Position numbers and translations under genes: made by a program. This document shows, piece after piece, positions 34,115 through 46,457 of a DNA stretch of 64,000 bases. The notes below the pieces were generated by a model. It was not told the DNA's origin, did not search any database, and saw only the letters and a program-made list of their open reading frames with translations. How positions within the stretch are numbered: position 1 is the first letter of the stretch; each line of letters starts with the position of its first letter. Source of the stretch: Primulina eburnea (Eukaryota > Streptophyta > Magnoliopsida > Lamiales > Gesneriaceae); the NCBI RefSeq assembly GCF_022965805.1, contig NC_133108.1, positions 20,055,545 through 20,119,544 of the forward strand, in the 5' to 3' direction.

Positions 34115-36177
34115 GAGAATCTTTATAGGGAGGTCAGCTACGAAAGCCCTGATAGATTCAGGGGCTACCCACTCATTTATTTCAGAGGTCTTTGAAAATT
34201 TTCTCAAAGTTAAGACCGTTGGGCTAGATGTAGCCTACTCAGTTGTACTGCCTTCAGGAGAGGAGATGTCAGCCACCAATGTGATCCGCGACATAGATCT
34301 GGAGCTTCATGGAAACCTTGTTTATGCGGATCTGATTGTATCGCCGATGCCAGAGTTTGACATCATATTAGGCATGGATTTTATTTTGCGGAACAGAGTA
34401 CTGATAGACTTCCAGCGGAGATCTGTTCTAGTCCGACCGCCTGGGATGACACAGTTCTTATTTGAGCCGGACATGTACTTTCCTTTACCGCGCATTATTC
34501 CTTATGTCCAGGCTAGGAAGCTCATGCATAGAGGGTGCCGAGCATTTTTAGCTACTTTTATACTGTCCACGAGGCACCCAGTCAGTCAGCCGCAGATGTT
34601 CCGATTGTCAGAGATTTTCTAGACGTTTTTCCTGAGGACGTCTCTGGTATGCCACCCGAGAGAGAGGTGGAGTTTTCTATTGAGCTTATGCCAGGTACGT
34701 CTCCGATCTCAAAAGCACTATACCGATTAGCACCGACAGAGATGGCAGAGCTTAAGAAGTAGATTCAGGAGCTACTTGACAAGGAGTTCATTCGCCCGAG
34801 TTTCTCTCCATGGGGCGCGCCAGTCTTGTTTGTTAAGAAGAAGGATGGCACTATGAGGCTTTGCATTGATTACCGGGAGTTGAACAGGGTTACCGTGAAG
34901 AACAAATACCCACTTCCGAGGATTGAGGATTTGTTTGACCAGTGGCAGGGAGCCTTAGTATTCTCCAAGATTAATCTGCGATCCGGTTATCACCAGTTCA
35001 GGGGGAAAGACGCCGATGTTTCCAAGACTGCTTTCAGGACTCGTTATGGTCACTACGAGTTCCTTGTGATGTCGTTCGGTCTGACGAACGCGCCAGCGAT
35101 CTTTATGGATCTCATGAATCGCGTATTTCAGCCGTATCTTGATCAGTTTGTGATAGTATTCACAGACGACATTCTCGTATACTCGAAGAATCAGGAGGAT
35201 CACGGCAGACATCTGACAACAGTGTTGCAGACCTTGCAGAAGCACATATTGTTCGCAAAGTTCGGTAAGTGCGAATTCTTGTTGGAGAAGGTGGCATTCT
35301 TAGGCCACATTGTTTCTAGCAGTGGTATGGAGGTAGACCCAGCGAAAGTTGCAGCAGTCAGAGATTGGGTTGTGCCACAGAATGCATCTGAGATTCGCAG
35401 TTTTCTTGGACTAGCAGGATATTATGGGAAGTTCATTAAGGGATTCTCCTCTATTGCAGTTCCACTCACATCATTGACCAAGAAGAACGCTAAATTTGTG
35501 TGGAGCGAGGAGTGTCAGAAGAGCTTCGATACTTTGAAGCAAGCTCTTATCTCAGCACCAGTATTGGCCATGCCGTCAGGGCCCGGAGATTTTGTATTGT
35601 ACACCGATGCTTCGAAGCTCGGTTTGGGCACAGTATTGATGCAGCATGGGAAGGTGATAGCATATGCTTCTCGACAGCTGAAAACCCATGAGAAGAATTA
35701 CACTACCCATGATCTAGAGTTGGCCGCCGTAGTTTTTGCCTTGAAGATTTGGAGGCATTATTTGTATGGAGAGAAGTGCCAAATCTTTACCGACCATAAG
35801 AGCCTCAAGTACTTCTTTACGCAGAAAGAGCTGAATATGCGTCAAAGGCGTTGGTTGGAGCTCGTGAAGGATTATGATTGTGACATTAGCTACCACCCGG
35901 GCAAAGCTAATGTAGTTGCGGATGCATTGAGCAGGAAAGTTGCAGTGATGGCCCATCTGACGATTCAGAAACCTCTTCAGTCTGAGATGCAGAGGTTTGA
36001 TCTAGAGGCATACCCTCAAGGTAGAGTCCTCCGTCTATCTACCTTGATTATTCAGTATTCTCTTCTAGATCGTATCCGCAGTGGTCAGCCAGTAGATGAG
36101 CAGTTGGCAAAGTGGAAGCAGAGAGATGAGGCCAAGGGCAGTGTCTTGTATTCAGTTAGTGATGGCATTGTGAGATA
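34115..36177 (+). pseudogene. Element E protease, RT and RNase H
   Basis: Protease: ALIDSGATHSFISEVF and FDIILGMDF. A frameshift near 34560 and a TAG at 34760 interrupt the RT start. The RT then runs open from 34826, but motif A reads KINLRSGYH (catalytic Asp to Asn) and the second box is FTDD. RNase H ([27 protein letters not shown]) and the [14 protein letters not shown] linker follow to a TAA at 36176. The motif A change alone would kill polymerase activity. Confidence 0.9.
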
Positions 36178-37487
36178 ATGAGACAGGATATGGGTTCCTA
36201 GCAGTGATTCTATCCAAGCAGATATCTTATCAGAGGCCCATATGTCGCCGTACTCTATTCATCCCGGGAGTACGAAGATGTACAAAGACCTGCAGTTATT
36301 GTACTGGTGGCCAGGAATGAAGGAGGATATCAGTCCCTTTGTATCCGAGTGTCTGACTTGTCAGTTCGTGAAGGCAAAGCATCAGAGACCAGCAGGTTTG
36401 CTCAAGCCTCTTCCTATTCCCGAGTGGAAGTGGGAGAATGTTACCATGGACTTCGTGACGGTTTGCCGAAGTCAGTCAGAGGATCAAATGACATCTGGGT
36501 GATTGTAGATCGTCTTACCAAATAATGCACTTCTTGCCCATTAAGACGACTTTCACCATGATTCAGTATGCAGAATTGTACATCCGGGAGATAGTCCGAC
36601 TTCATGGTATTCCAGTTTCTATCGTATCTGACAAAGACCCCAGATTCACTTCCGCATTCTGGAAGAGTTTGCATTCGGCAGTGGGTACGAAGTTGCTGTT
36701 TAGCACAGCTTTCCATCCGCAGACAGATGAGCAGTCAGAGCGAGTTATTCAGATTTTGGAGGATCTTCTTCGTGCTTGTGTGATTGATTTCTCTGGGAGT
36801 TGGGAGTCGAACTTGCCATTGGTAGCATTCACCTATAACAACTGTTTTCAGTTGTTTATAGGTATGGCTCCGTATGAAGCACTGTATGGCCGAAAGTGAA
36901 GATCTCCTGTTCATTGGGATGAAGTAGGAGAGAGAGCAGCATTGGGTCCAGAGATTATTCAGCAGACTGTCAGTGTAGTAGCCTAGATCCGTGATAGGAT
37001 GAGGACTGCTCAGAGTCGACATAAGAGTTACGCGGACCAGCGGAGGATAGATTTAGAGTTTGCAGTGGACGATCATGTTTCTGTGAAAGTGGCACCTATG
37101 AAGGGTGTCATGCGATTTGGGAAGAAAGGGAAGCTCAGTCCGAGATTCATCGGACCATTTGAGATCCTCGACAGAGTTGGGACGCTAGCTTATCGTGTGG
37201 CTCTTCCGTCGAATCTGGCCGGAGTACACAATGTGTTCCACGTCTCTATGCTGAGGAAGCACATGGCAAATCCTCCGCATATCTTGAACTTTGAGCCGTT
37301 GCAGCTTACTCCGAACCTATCTTATGAGGAGAGACCAGTGCACATCTTAGACAGGTAGGAGAAGAAGCTTCGGAACAAGCTAGTTAAGTGAGTTAAAGTC
37401 AAGTGGCTTAACCATTCAAAGGAGGAAGCTACGTGGGAGTCTGAGCTAGAAATGAGGAGTCCGTACGTACACCGAGTTATTCGGTGA
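36178..37487 (+). pseudogene. Element E integrase and chromodomain
   Basis: Broken pieces: zinc region (SPYSIHPGSTKMYKDL, CLTCQFVKAKHQRP), core (MDFVTVC, then IVSDKDPRFTSAFW, PQTDEQSERVIQILEDL), C-terminal domain (GKLSPRFIGPFEILDRVG) and a Tekay-type chromodomain (VKVKWLNHSKEEATW). There are at least two frameshifts (about 36465, and a 4-base insertion near 37466) and stops at 36897, 36985 and 37357. Confidence 0.88.
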
Positions 37488-37529
37488 GTTTTGATTCGAG
37501 GAAGAAATTTCTTTTAAGGGGGGAAGGAT

Positions 37530-39402
37530 TGTAGAACCCGTAAATTAGACTACGTATAAGCCATGCATAATTCTAGTATTTAAATTAAAATAATTTTTAT
37601 TGCATGAGAATATAAATTCTTTTCTTTAAATTTAATTACTTATTTTATAAAGTAGTTTAGTTGCTATCTTTTCAGTTAATTAATTAAGGCCGGACTGGAG
37701 TTGGAGTAAAGAGATGAATTCTAATATTTAAAAAATATTCCTAAAATTTATTTAAGTTATATAATAAGTTAACTTATTGTAAAAGAGAGTTTAAGGAATT
37801 ATTTAAATAAGTTGAGAAAAGTAGTAAATAAAGTTCAATAATTAATTCCTTAAATCCCTAAAATATTTAATGGGTAGATAAAACACTAGAGATTTAAAAT
37901 TCAATATTTAAGAAATATTTTCCCTTTATTTTCTTAATATTTCGGCCCCTTTAAATAAATTTAAAATTTGTTGTTAACCCATTGAAATAATAGTTTTCCC
38001 AATCCATTTCATGGTAGATAATTCCCTCAATTTAAATCCTCACTTAATTAATATTTAAGCAATATTCTACCATGTCTATCTAGCAATATCTTTCCCCATT
38101 TAATTAATAAAAATCGGTCACTTCATTTAGGAGACTTAAAAAGTTTAGCAACTCAATTCTTTGTATTCTTTTCTTATCCATTTTCTTGGGAGATAATTAT
38201 ATCACAACAAATCTTCTATAATAATTAATTGAGCGAGATTCCACCCTACTTAGCTAGATAAAATCGGCCATCTCCCCATTTTTTTTAAAAGATTTAATTG
38301 TGATTTTCAACTCATTCTTTAAATATCTTCCCTTAACTTTTTCTAGATAGATATCCTCCCCAAATTTTAAATCACCAACAATATTTAATTAAACCATTTT
38401 TCCCTTTTGCACCTAACCTTAAAATCGACCAAATGCACCCCAATATCCCCTCAAAATCTTTGATATCATTCTTGTTTCCTATCTAGCAAATAAACTAGGA
38501 TAGAAAGATTGTTCTCCTCCCTTTATCTTGCATTCTTCCCATATATTTCCCTAGCCTTTCCCCTCATCACCACCACCAAAATTTGAGAGAAATTCAGAGA
38601 AATTGAGAGAGGAAAAAACGTGAGAATTCAGTGAGAGATTAAGAGAGAAAATCGAGTAGCAAGAGAGAAAGAAAAGCGCTGCGTCTCCTCCGCGCCGCAT
38701 CGTGTATTTCTTTTGTTTTTCTTCAAAACAAAAATATCCAGGCATGCATATACCATCCCTTGCTCTTCAGTCAAGTTGTATTTATATTTTTATAAATCAT
38801 TATGTGAGCATGAATCATGAAAACCGAAATTTGACAGAAATATTACAACCAATTCTGCACAGATTTTGTTCACTTCCCTTGCTACATCACGGGTTGGCTT
38901 GTGTTGCTTGTTTAAGGTGTGGCTCGTGTCCAGGCTCCCACGGCTGTTTATGGTCATGTCCTAGGGCAGGTTAGGAAGAGTTTGGTCCGTTGGTTTGAGC
39001 CCTTTCGCCCCCAACATCACATTTTGACAGCAACTGTCACAGCTGCCATTTTGAGTCTCAACTTTGTATCTTGCATGGCTAAGTCGAGTGCTCCGATCTC
39101 GGCTGCCCTAGGGGGTGTAGCCATGGTCCGAACCTCTCCTTGGCATGTCTAGGACGTGACCAAGATGCCCTTTCATGGCTTGGTTCACGTCCCAATCGGT
39201 TTCAGAAATAAACAAGAACAGCCCCTCAGTTTTCTGTAAATTCTGGTTGTGTGCCTGTGTGGTGTTTCGAAAGTATGGGTGTTGGTGTGGATCTTGGTTG
39301 GCTCTTTAGCCCTTAGCCACGGTTCATACCACACTCCTTGATGTCTAGATCATGGTTGGCTCTTTAGCCCTTAGCCACAGTTCATACCACACTCCTTGAT
39401 GT
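37530..39402 (+). repeat. Truncated 3' LTR of element E
   Basis: Begins TGTAGAACCCG after the purine tract AAGGGGGGAAGGAT and aligns with the first half of the F LTR (41668-43440). A 58-bp tandem duplication (GGTTGGCTCTTTAGCCCTTA units at 39296 and 39354) lies at its truncated end. Confidence 0.85.
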
Positions 39403-41631
39403 TCAGTAAGTGCAAATTCTGGTTAGAGAAGGTGGCGTTCTTAGGCCACATCGTTTCTAGCAGCGGTATTGAGGTATACCCAGCGAAAGTTGCAGCAGTC
39501 AGAGATTGGGTTGTGCCGCAGAATGCATCAGAGATCCATAGTTTCCTTGGGCTAGCAGGATATTATCGGAAGTTTATTCAGGGATTCTCCTCCATCGCAG
39601 TCCACTCACATCATTGAGAAAGAAGTATGCTAAATTCGTGTGGAGCGATGAGTGTCAGAAGAGCTTCGATACTTTGAAGCAAGCTCTTATCTCAGCACCA
39701 GTATTGGCCATGCCCTCAGGGCTCGGAGAATTTGTTTATTATACCGATGCTTTGAAGCTCGGTTTAGGCGCAGTATTGATGCAGCATGGGAAGGTGATAG
39801 CGTAGGCTTCTCGTCAGCTGAAAATCCATGGGAAGAATTACCCTACCCATGATCTAGAGTTGGCAGCCGTAGTTTTTGCCTTGAATATTTGGAGGCATTA
39901 TTTGTACGGAGAGAAGTGCCAGATCTTTACCGACCATAAGATCCTCAAGTACTTATTTACGCAGAAAGAGCTGAATATGCGTCAGAGACGTTGGTTGGAG
40001 CTAGTGAAAGACTATGACTGTGACATTAGCTACCACCCGGGTAAGGCTAATGTAGTTGCGGATGCACTGAGCAGGAAAATCGCAGTGATGGCTCATTTGG
40101 CGATTTCGAGACTTCTTTAGTCTGAGATGCAGAGGTTTGATCTAGAGACTTTTCCTCGAGGTAGAGTTCCCCGTCTATCTACTTTTACGATTCAGTCTTC
40201 TCTTCTAGACCGTATTCACAGTGGTTAGTTAGCAGATGAGCAGTTAGCAAAGTGGAAGCAAAAGGATGAGGCTAAGGGCAGTATCTTGTATACAGTTAGC
40301 GACGAGATTGTGACATACCGAGACAGGATGTGGATTCCTAGCAGTGATTCTATCCGAGCAGATATTCTATCTGAGGCCCATAAGTCGCCGTACTCTATTC
40401 ATCCTGAGAGTACGAAGATGTACAAAGATCTACAGTTGTTGTATTGGTGGCCAAGAATGAAGAAGGATATCAGACGTTTTGTATCCGAGTGTCTAACGTG
40501 CCAGCTAGTGAAAGTAGAGCATCAGAGACCAGCAAGCTTGCTCAAGGCTCTTCCTATTCCCGAGTGGAAGTAGGAGAATGTTACCATGGACTTCGTGCCC
40601 GGCTTGCCGAAGTCAGTCAGAGGATCATATGCTATTTGGGTGGTTGTTGATCGTCTTACCAAGTTAGCGCACTTCTTGCCTATCAAGACGACTTTCACCA
40701 TGATTCAGTATGCAGAGTTGTATATCCGAGAGATAGTCAGACTTCATGGTATTCCAGTTTCTATAGTGTCTGACAGAGATCCTAGATTCACTTTCGCATT
40801 TTGGAAGAGTCTACATTCAGAAGTGGGTACGAAGTTGTTGTTTAGCACAGCTTTCCACCCTCAGACAGATGGTCAGTCAGAGAGAGTTATCCAGATTTTG
40901 GAAGATCTTCTCCGTGCTTGTGTCATCAACTTTTTAGGGAGTTGGGAGTCGAATTTTCATTGGTAGAGTTCACCTATAACAACAGTTTCCAGTCGTCTAT
41001 AGGTATGGCTCCGTTTGAGGCACTGTATGGCCGTAAGTGTAGATCTCCTATTCATTGGGATGAAGTAGGGGAGAGATCAGACTTGGGTCCAGAGATTATT
41101 CAGCAGGCTGTCGATGTAGTAGTCAAGATCCGTGACAGGATGAGGACTGCTCAGAGTCGACAGAGGAGCTATGCGGATCAGAGGAGGAGAAATCTAGAGT
41201 TTGTCGTTGGCAATCATGTTTTTGTGAAGGTAGCACCTATGAAAGGTGTCATGCGGTTCGGGAAGAAATGAAAGCTCAGTCCGAGATTGATCGGACCCTT
41301 CAAGATCCTCGACAGGGTTGGGACGATTGCTTATCGTGTTGGTCTTCCGCCGAATCTGGCCAAAATACACAATGTGTTCCACGTCTCTATGCTGAGGAAG
41401 TATATGGCAAATCCTTCGCATGTCCTGAATTTTGAACCGTTGCAGCTCACTCCGAACCTGTCTTATGAGGAGAGACCATTGCAGATCTTAGACAGACATG
41501 AAAAGAAGCTTCGGAATAAGCTGGTTAAGCGCGTGAAAGTCAAATAGCTTAATCATTCAGAGGAGGAAACTACGTGGGAGTCTGAGCCAGAAATGAGGAG
41601 TCGATACCCCGAGTTATTCGGTAAGTTTTAA
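39403..41631 (+). pseudogene. Element F RT end, RNase H, integrase and chromodomain
   Basis: RT connection ([17 protein letters not shown]), RNase H (YTDALKLGLGAVLM, with the DAS block changed to [16 protein letters not shown]), integrase ([53 protein letters not shown]) and chromodomain (RVKVK, then EEETTWESE, ending TAA at 41629). Interrupted by frameshifts near 39605 and 40960 and by stops at 39803, 40118, 40571, 41269 and 41545. Confidence 0.88.
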
Positions 41632-41667
41632 TTTCGAGGACGAAATTTCTTTTAAGGGACGGAGAGT
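41632..41667 (+). other. Inverted repeat ATTTCG-AGGA-CGAAAT and purine tract of element F
   Basis: TTTCGAGGACGAAA at 41632-41645 is followed by a degraded purine tract (AAGGGACGGAGAGT). Element E has a decayed version at about 37490-37529. Confidence 0.75.
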
Positions 41668-44600
41668 TGTTGAACCCGTAGATCAGACTACGTATAACTC
41701 ATGCATAATTTCTAGTATTTAAATTTAAAATGATTTCTTGATTATTTAAAGCATTTTTTAGTTGTTAGTCATGATTATTTATTTTAAATCGCATAAGTTT
41801 AGTTTTATCTTTTCAGTTAAATAAATGAGGCCGGACTGGAGTTGGAGTATTGAGATAAAATTTACTATTAAGAAAACATTACTAGAATTAATTTAAGATA
41901 AAGATAAGTTATTTTAATGAAAAATTAAGTTTAAGGAATTATTTAATTAATTAGGAGATAAGTAGTAAATAAGCCTTTTATGTCCAATAATTTAATTAAA
42001 AGCATAAATTAAAATATATTTCCAATTGAGATAAGTTAATCTAGGATTATTTTATTTAAGAAATTCTATTTAACATGTTGGTAATTTAATTTAAAGATTT
42101 AGCCATGCATGCAAGATAATGCCTATCCTAAACTATTTTAGTAATTCACTAAAATACATAATTAATGTTTAAAACTCTAATGAGTTAAAATTCAATAATT
42201 AAGCAATATTCCACCCCATTTTAAAAGAGAAAAAATCGGTCATCACCTTTGGAAGATTTAAAATATTTGACAACTCATTTCCCTTGATTCTTTCCTTATC
42301 CATTTTTGTTAGATAGTCCATCACCTTTTAATCACCAAGTAATTTATTAATTAAGCAATTGTCTACCCTTATTTGACATGAAGATTTCGGCCACCTCATT
42401 TTAAAAGGTTCAATTTTTTTGATTTGGCAACTCACCATGTGCTTCATTTCCTTAATCTTTTCTTAGTAGATAATTTCTCCCACTTTTAAATCACCAATAA
42501 TTAAAAAATTAAGCAATTTCCTCCCTTGTATTACCTAGAAAAATCAGCCAACACACCTATCCTTCATATCCCTTGATATGATAATATTTCCTATCAAGCA
42601 AATAACTAGGATAGCAAGATTATTTTCTCCTTTTTTATCTTGTAATCATTCACTTCATCTCCTAGCTTTCCTCCCTCCTCATTCCACCGAAAATTTCAGT
42701 AGTAAAAACATCCCAAAAATCGTGACTTGCAAGAGGGAAAAACAAGAGAGAAAAGTAGAAACAAAAGAAGAACACTCCGTCTCCGCCGCTCCGTGTCGTC
42801 GTAATCGTTTGTTTTCTTTCAAAACAAAAATCCAAGGCATGCTTATATTTTCCCTTGCTCTTCAAGAAAGTCATATTATTATTTTTCAACGACACATATG
42901 CATGATTTGTATAGCAAAAACCGAAGTATTACAGCAACTACACAAGAAAATTATGTGCAGATTTTTCGGCCCTTTCCTCTATGCCTTCACGGTTTTTGTT
43001 TGTGTTGTTGTTTCAGGTTTGGATCGACTTCCAGGGGCTCAAGGCTGCTTATAGACATGATATAGGATGTGCTAGGAAGGTGTTGGTCCATTAGTTTCAC
43101 TCCCCACACCCCCCGGCAACACGAATGGACAGCAACTCTCCCCTAGTGTCATATTGAGTCTCGATTTTCTGTTTTGCTGTTAAGGGGGGGATAATTCAGA
43201 TCTTGGCTGCCCTAAAGGCTTTATCCATGGTTATAACATCTCCTTTTTATGTCTAATACGAGACCAAGTCGGCCTTTCAAGGCTTGGTCAATGGTTGCAT
43301 CGGTTTTAAAACAAAAAAAGACAAGCCCCTTCGATCCCCTTCATTTTTCTGCATGTGTAAGTCTCGAATTTTAGGAGTGGTGTGGATCTTGGTTGGCTTT
43401 TTAGCCCTTAGCCATGGTTCATACCATACCTCTTGATGTCTAGATCATGCCGTGTTCAATAAAATGGCCACTGGAATGGTCCCTGACAGTAAGAACAATT
43501 GCAACACCCCACGCGTGCATATGCGTTCTCGGGTGAAGAGTTTCGAGTTGTTCTGGTGTTGTTTAGATTGTGGCTGGCCTAGGGCGCTTAGCCGTGGTCT
43601 AAACCATACGTTAGGATGTTGGTAAGAGGCTCTGGTCGGTGGTTCGAGCCCCAGTGGCCGATAGTCTCGAAAGTGAAGCATGCGAGTGGAAGCGCTGCTG
43701 CTGTATTTTTGACAGCAAGTTGGTGCTCCGGTTCAGAGGCTCGTTTGAGTTCTTGGTTGGCTTTTAGCCTATGACCTTGGACTGGGCAGTGCCTCATCGA
43801 GTTAGAAAGGTCATGTTATTGGCCGTTTGTGATTTGGGTAAGTTTAGAGGTCGCACGAGAATTTTCGGTGCAATGTGCCAAAATGACTCTCGAAAGAGCG
43901 TTTCATGTTTTTGGCCTCCATTCCACAAATTTCCAGTACTGTAATTTTAGGAGCATTATGTCATCATTTTGGGTGTATTTTAATCATGACTAAATGATGG
44001 TTCGGTGTTGGTTCGGGTTGGCACGGAGTCATGATTAAATACTAAGTCATTGTGCGTAATTGTCTCGTTTTTGGATTCAACTACGAAGTTTTGGTCAAGT
44101 TAAATCATTCGCATATTTTTCATGCTAGAATTAGGTCGCAGCGAGCCTGGGAACGATCCAACCCTTTCGGTAAAATAAAACATGATATTTAATTATATTA
44201 CGTGCATAAAAATATAAAATGTTCGTTTTTTAGATATATGCGATATTGGTTGTGGTCACTTCACGTTCATGGGATTGCAGCTTATCATGGGATTATTACT
44301 TCATCTGGTGATCACTGACCGGTTCATGTTCATGTATTGGTACGGATATCCAGTCCAAGGGTTGTGATGATCTCTACTGCCCAGTATACTGTGATTTACT
44401 CTGATCAGACGATTCATTTCATGTTATGGGCCACTTGCGTAGAACATATTCTCAATAGAAAATTATTATATGCTATCTCATGACAGGGCTCTATCGAGCA
44501 AACATTTCACTTACGATTTTCAGTTCAGTTATGCACGTATTTATAATTATTCATGACAAGATATTTTCACGTCACGCTTTACGATATGATATCTTTACAC

Positions 44601-45009
44601 GGCATGAAAATTTTATGATATATTTACTTGTTATCTATGATATATGCATGCTGAGTCTTTAGACTCACTAGACTTGATTGTTGTAGGTACTGATGAGGTC
44701 GGGACCGAGGGCGGGGACCAGTGAGCTAGCTTGGGTCGGTAGTAGTAGGAACCCGAGGACCTCATTTATCAGTTTACTGATCATTATTATGCAAACTCAT
44801 TTTTATCACGATGAATTATTTTAAGTTGTTGTTTTGAAACAGATATTTACTTCCGCTGTTATTTTGACATTTAAACTTTATTCCGCTGTTACATTAAACG
44901 TTAAAACTTTTATTCAGTTTATTTTATGAGTGAGGCAAGTTATTTACCTTTAATAAGAAAATTTCAAATTTTTCCGCAAATTTTCAAATACGAATTCCGG
45001 GCCTCTACA
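41668..45009 (+). repeat. 3' LTR of element F
   Basis: 3342 bp, from TGTTGAACCCG to GGGCCTCTACA. From about 43010 to 43760 it is built of diverged repeats in which a phrase like GGTTGGCTnnnTAGCCC, a TAGCCATGGT-type phrase and ATGTCTAG recur at intervals of about 175-195 bp. The last part (44220-44700) is AT-rich and then has GAGGTCGGGACCGAGGGCGG. Confidence 0.8.
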
Positions 45010-46021
45010 AATGGATAATGTTCTGAATCACACGGAGTTGTGAACCCACGGCTAGCTGTATCTCTGAACCATTGAGGGTCACACAAGCACTGGATCGTTT
45101 GCTCCCGTTGAGAGAGAATAAATTCAAGGAGTTGAATTTATATTATGATATAGTAAATTCAAGGAATTGAATTTATGATAATTAAATTTTGAGAGAATAA
45201 ATTCAAGGAGTTGAATATATAAAGTTTGAGGATTTAATTTTTTAACCTCCAAAGTTGAGTTTATTAAATATTAAATTTTTGGACGTGATAAATTCAAAGA
45301 GTTGAATTTATAATTTAAATATTAAATTCTAATATTGAATTTATAATAGATTTAATTTATTAAATTTAAAAGTTGAGTTTATATTAAATTATATTAAAAT
45401 TGGTGGAAAGTATGTTTAATGGTCTTGTAGGAGTACAAGTCCAACATACTAAATAATTAAGTTCTTAATGGACGTTGATTAATTAATTAAACTAGTTGGA
45501 CTAGACCAATTAATTAATCAAGCTCATTAATGTTAATTATGTGTATTAAGGTCATGTATTAATTATAAATAGGAGTAACCAAGCCATAACTCTAGCCTCC
45601 ATCATAGTGATTTTCGAAAATCACTTCCTCCTCTCTCTCAAAATATTTCGGTCTCCTTGAGGTTATTTTTAGGTTGAGCCCTCTCTAGATATTTGATATC
45701 CAACGTAAAAATTTCTTCTAATTTTTCTTGTGCAAATTAGAAGAGGAACAAATTATCTAGTTGTGGACCTTATTAGAAGAATAGAGAAAGGAGTTTTTGA
45801 AAAACGTTCGTATGAAATTAATCAAGAGTTATATCCGCTAACCCGAGGATAGTTGGAGCCGTGTGAATATTTCACCAAAGATATAAAATTCTAACGCCCT
45901 ATGAATGTTTGATTAAATAAACCATACGAGTGCCCAAAACAAATATATATTGATTGACAAAATAAAATAAAAATTTTAAAAACTCCGCTGCGTTTGGGCA
46001 CGAAAAAACCGAGATCCAACA
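45010..46021 (+). repeat. Copia-like LTR fragment
   Basis: No coding sequence. It contains the phrase GTTGTGAACCCACGGCTAGC near 45050, repeated AATTCAAGGAGTTGAATTTAT units at 45120-45310, and ends GGCACGAAAAAACCGAGATCCAACA, which looks like the 3' end of a plant Copia LTR. No interior, primer site or second LTR follows, so it is a solo or partial LTR. The left boundary is uncertain. Confidence 0.45.
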
Positions 46022-46135
46022 TTATCTACGCAACTTACATTGGTATACAGATAAAGTATAATGTCATAATCGAATAAAATCGTAAAATATTAATAAAATA
46101 AAGATTGTTTTACATTTGAGTCAATAAAGCTCGAG
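46022..46135 (-). repeat. Inverted copy of a dispersed repeat, upstream of the membrane-protein gene
   Basis: The reverse complement (GTAAAACAATCTTTATTTTA, then a stretch matching TTTTACGATTTTATTCGATT) closely matches 47190-47285 and 60937-61030 on the + strand. With 47190-47285 it forms an inverted pair about 1.05 kb apart around the intact gene. Confidence 0.75.
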
Positions 46136-46457
46136 TCATAAGTTAGTTTGCCGGACCACTTACTCTAACACAAGGTTGATTCACATAATTTAACCCCACT
46201 CAAAATTTCAAATGGAGAAAATAAAATAAAAAAAGTTACATGACCATTAGAATCCGCACAAATACCAAAGGGAAAGCGTTCTCGCCTCTTCTCGTTCGCT
46301 TTACCTCCTACTTTGTTGAATCATCCTTCCAAGCTCTAGAATTCTTTACAATTCTGCTCTCCAGCTACTAAACCTCGATCTTTTCCTCGCATTTCTTGAA
46401 TTATTGGACACAGTTTCAATCTTCGGACTCGAATTTTCCTCCGAACATAATTCAATA

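Larger units (their letters stand above)
33491..39402 (+). mobile_element. Tekay-like chromovirus E, 5'-truncated, with truncated 3' LTR
   Basis: The interior begins abruptly in gag (RRDVRVSDPSTYDVAVTRAL) against the remnant LTR of element D; no 5' LTR, primer site or target duplication is visible. PR, RT, RNase H, integrase and chromodomain follow, with several stops and frameshifts. The 3' LTR starts at 37530 and is cut at about 39402, where the interior of related element F begins. E and F belong to one family: their pol regions and the first 1.8 kb of their LTRs align. Confidence 0.87.
39403..45009 (+). mobile_element. Tekay-like chromovirus F, 5'-truncated, with complete 3' LTR
   Basis: The interior starts inside the RT ([21 protein letters not shown]) directly after the truncated LTR of E and runs in the same orientation to its own LTR at 41668-45009. 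It is the same family as E. The order interior-LTR-interior-LTR suggests a former tandem array sharing an LTR, followed by deletion. Confidence 0.85.

Noticed and set aside
45010..46021. Complete Copia element
   Set aside because: No interior, primer site or second LTR is present; only an LTR-like end is recognisable.
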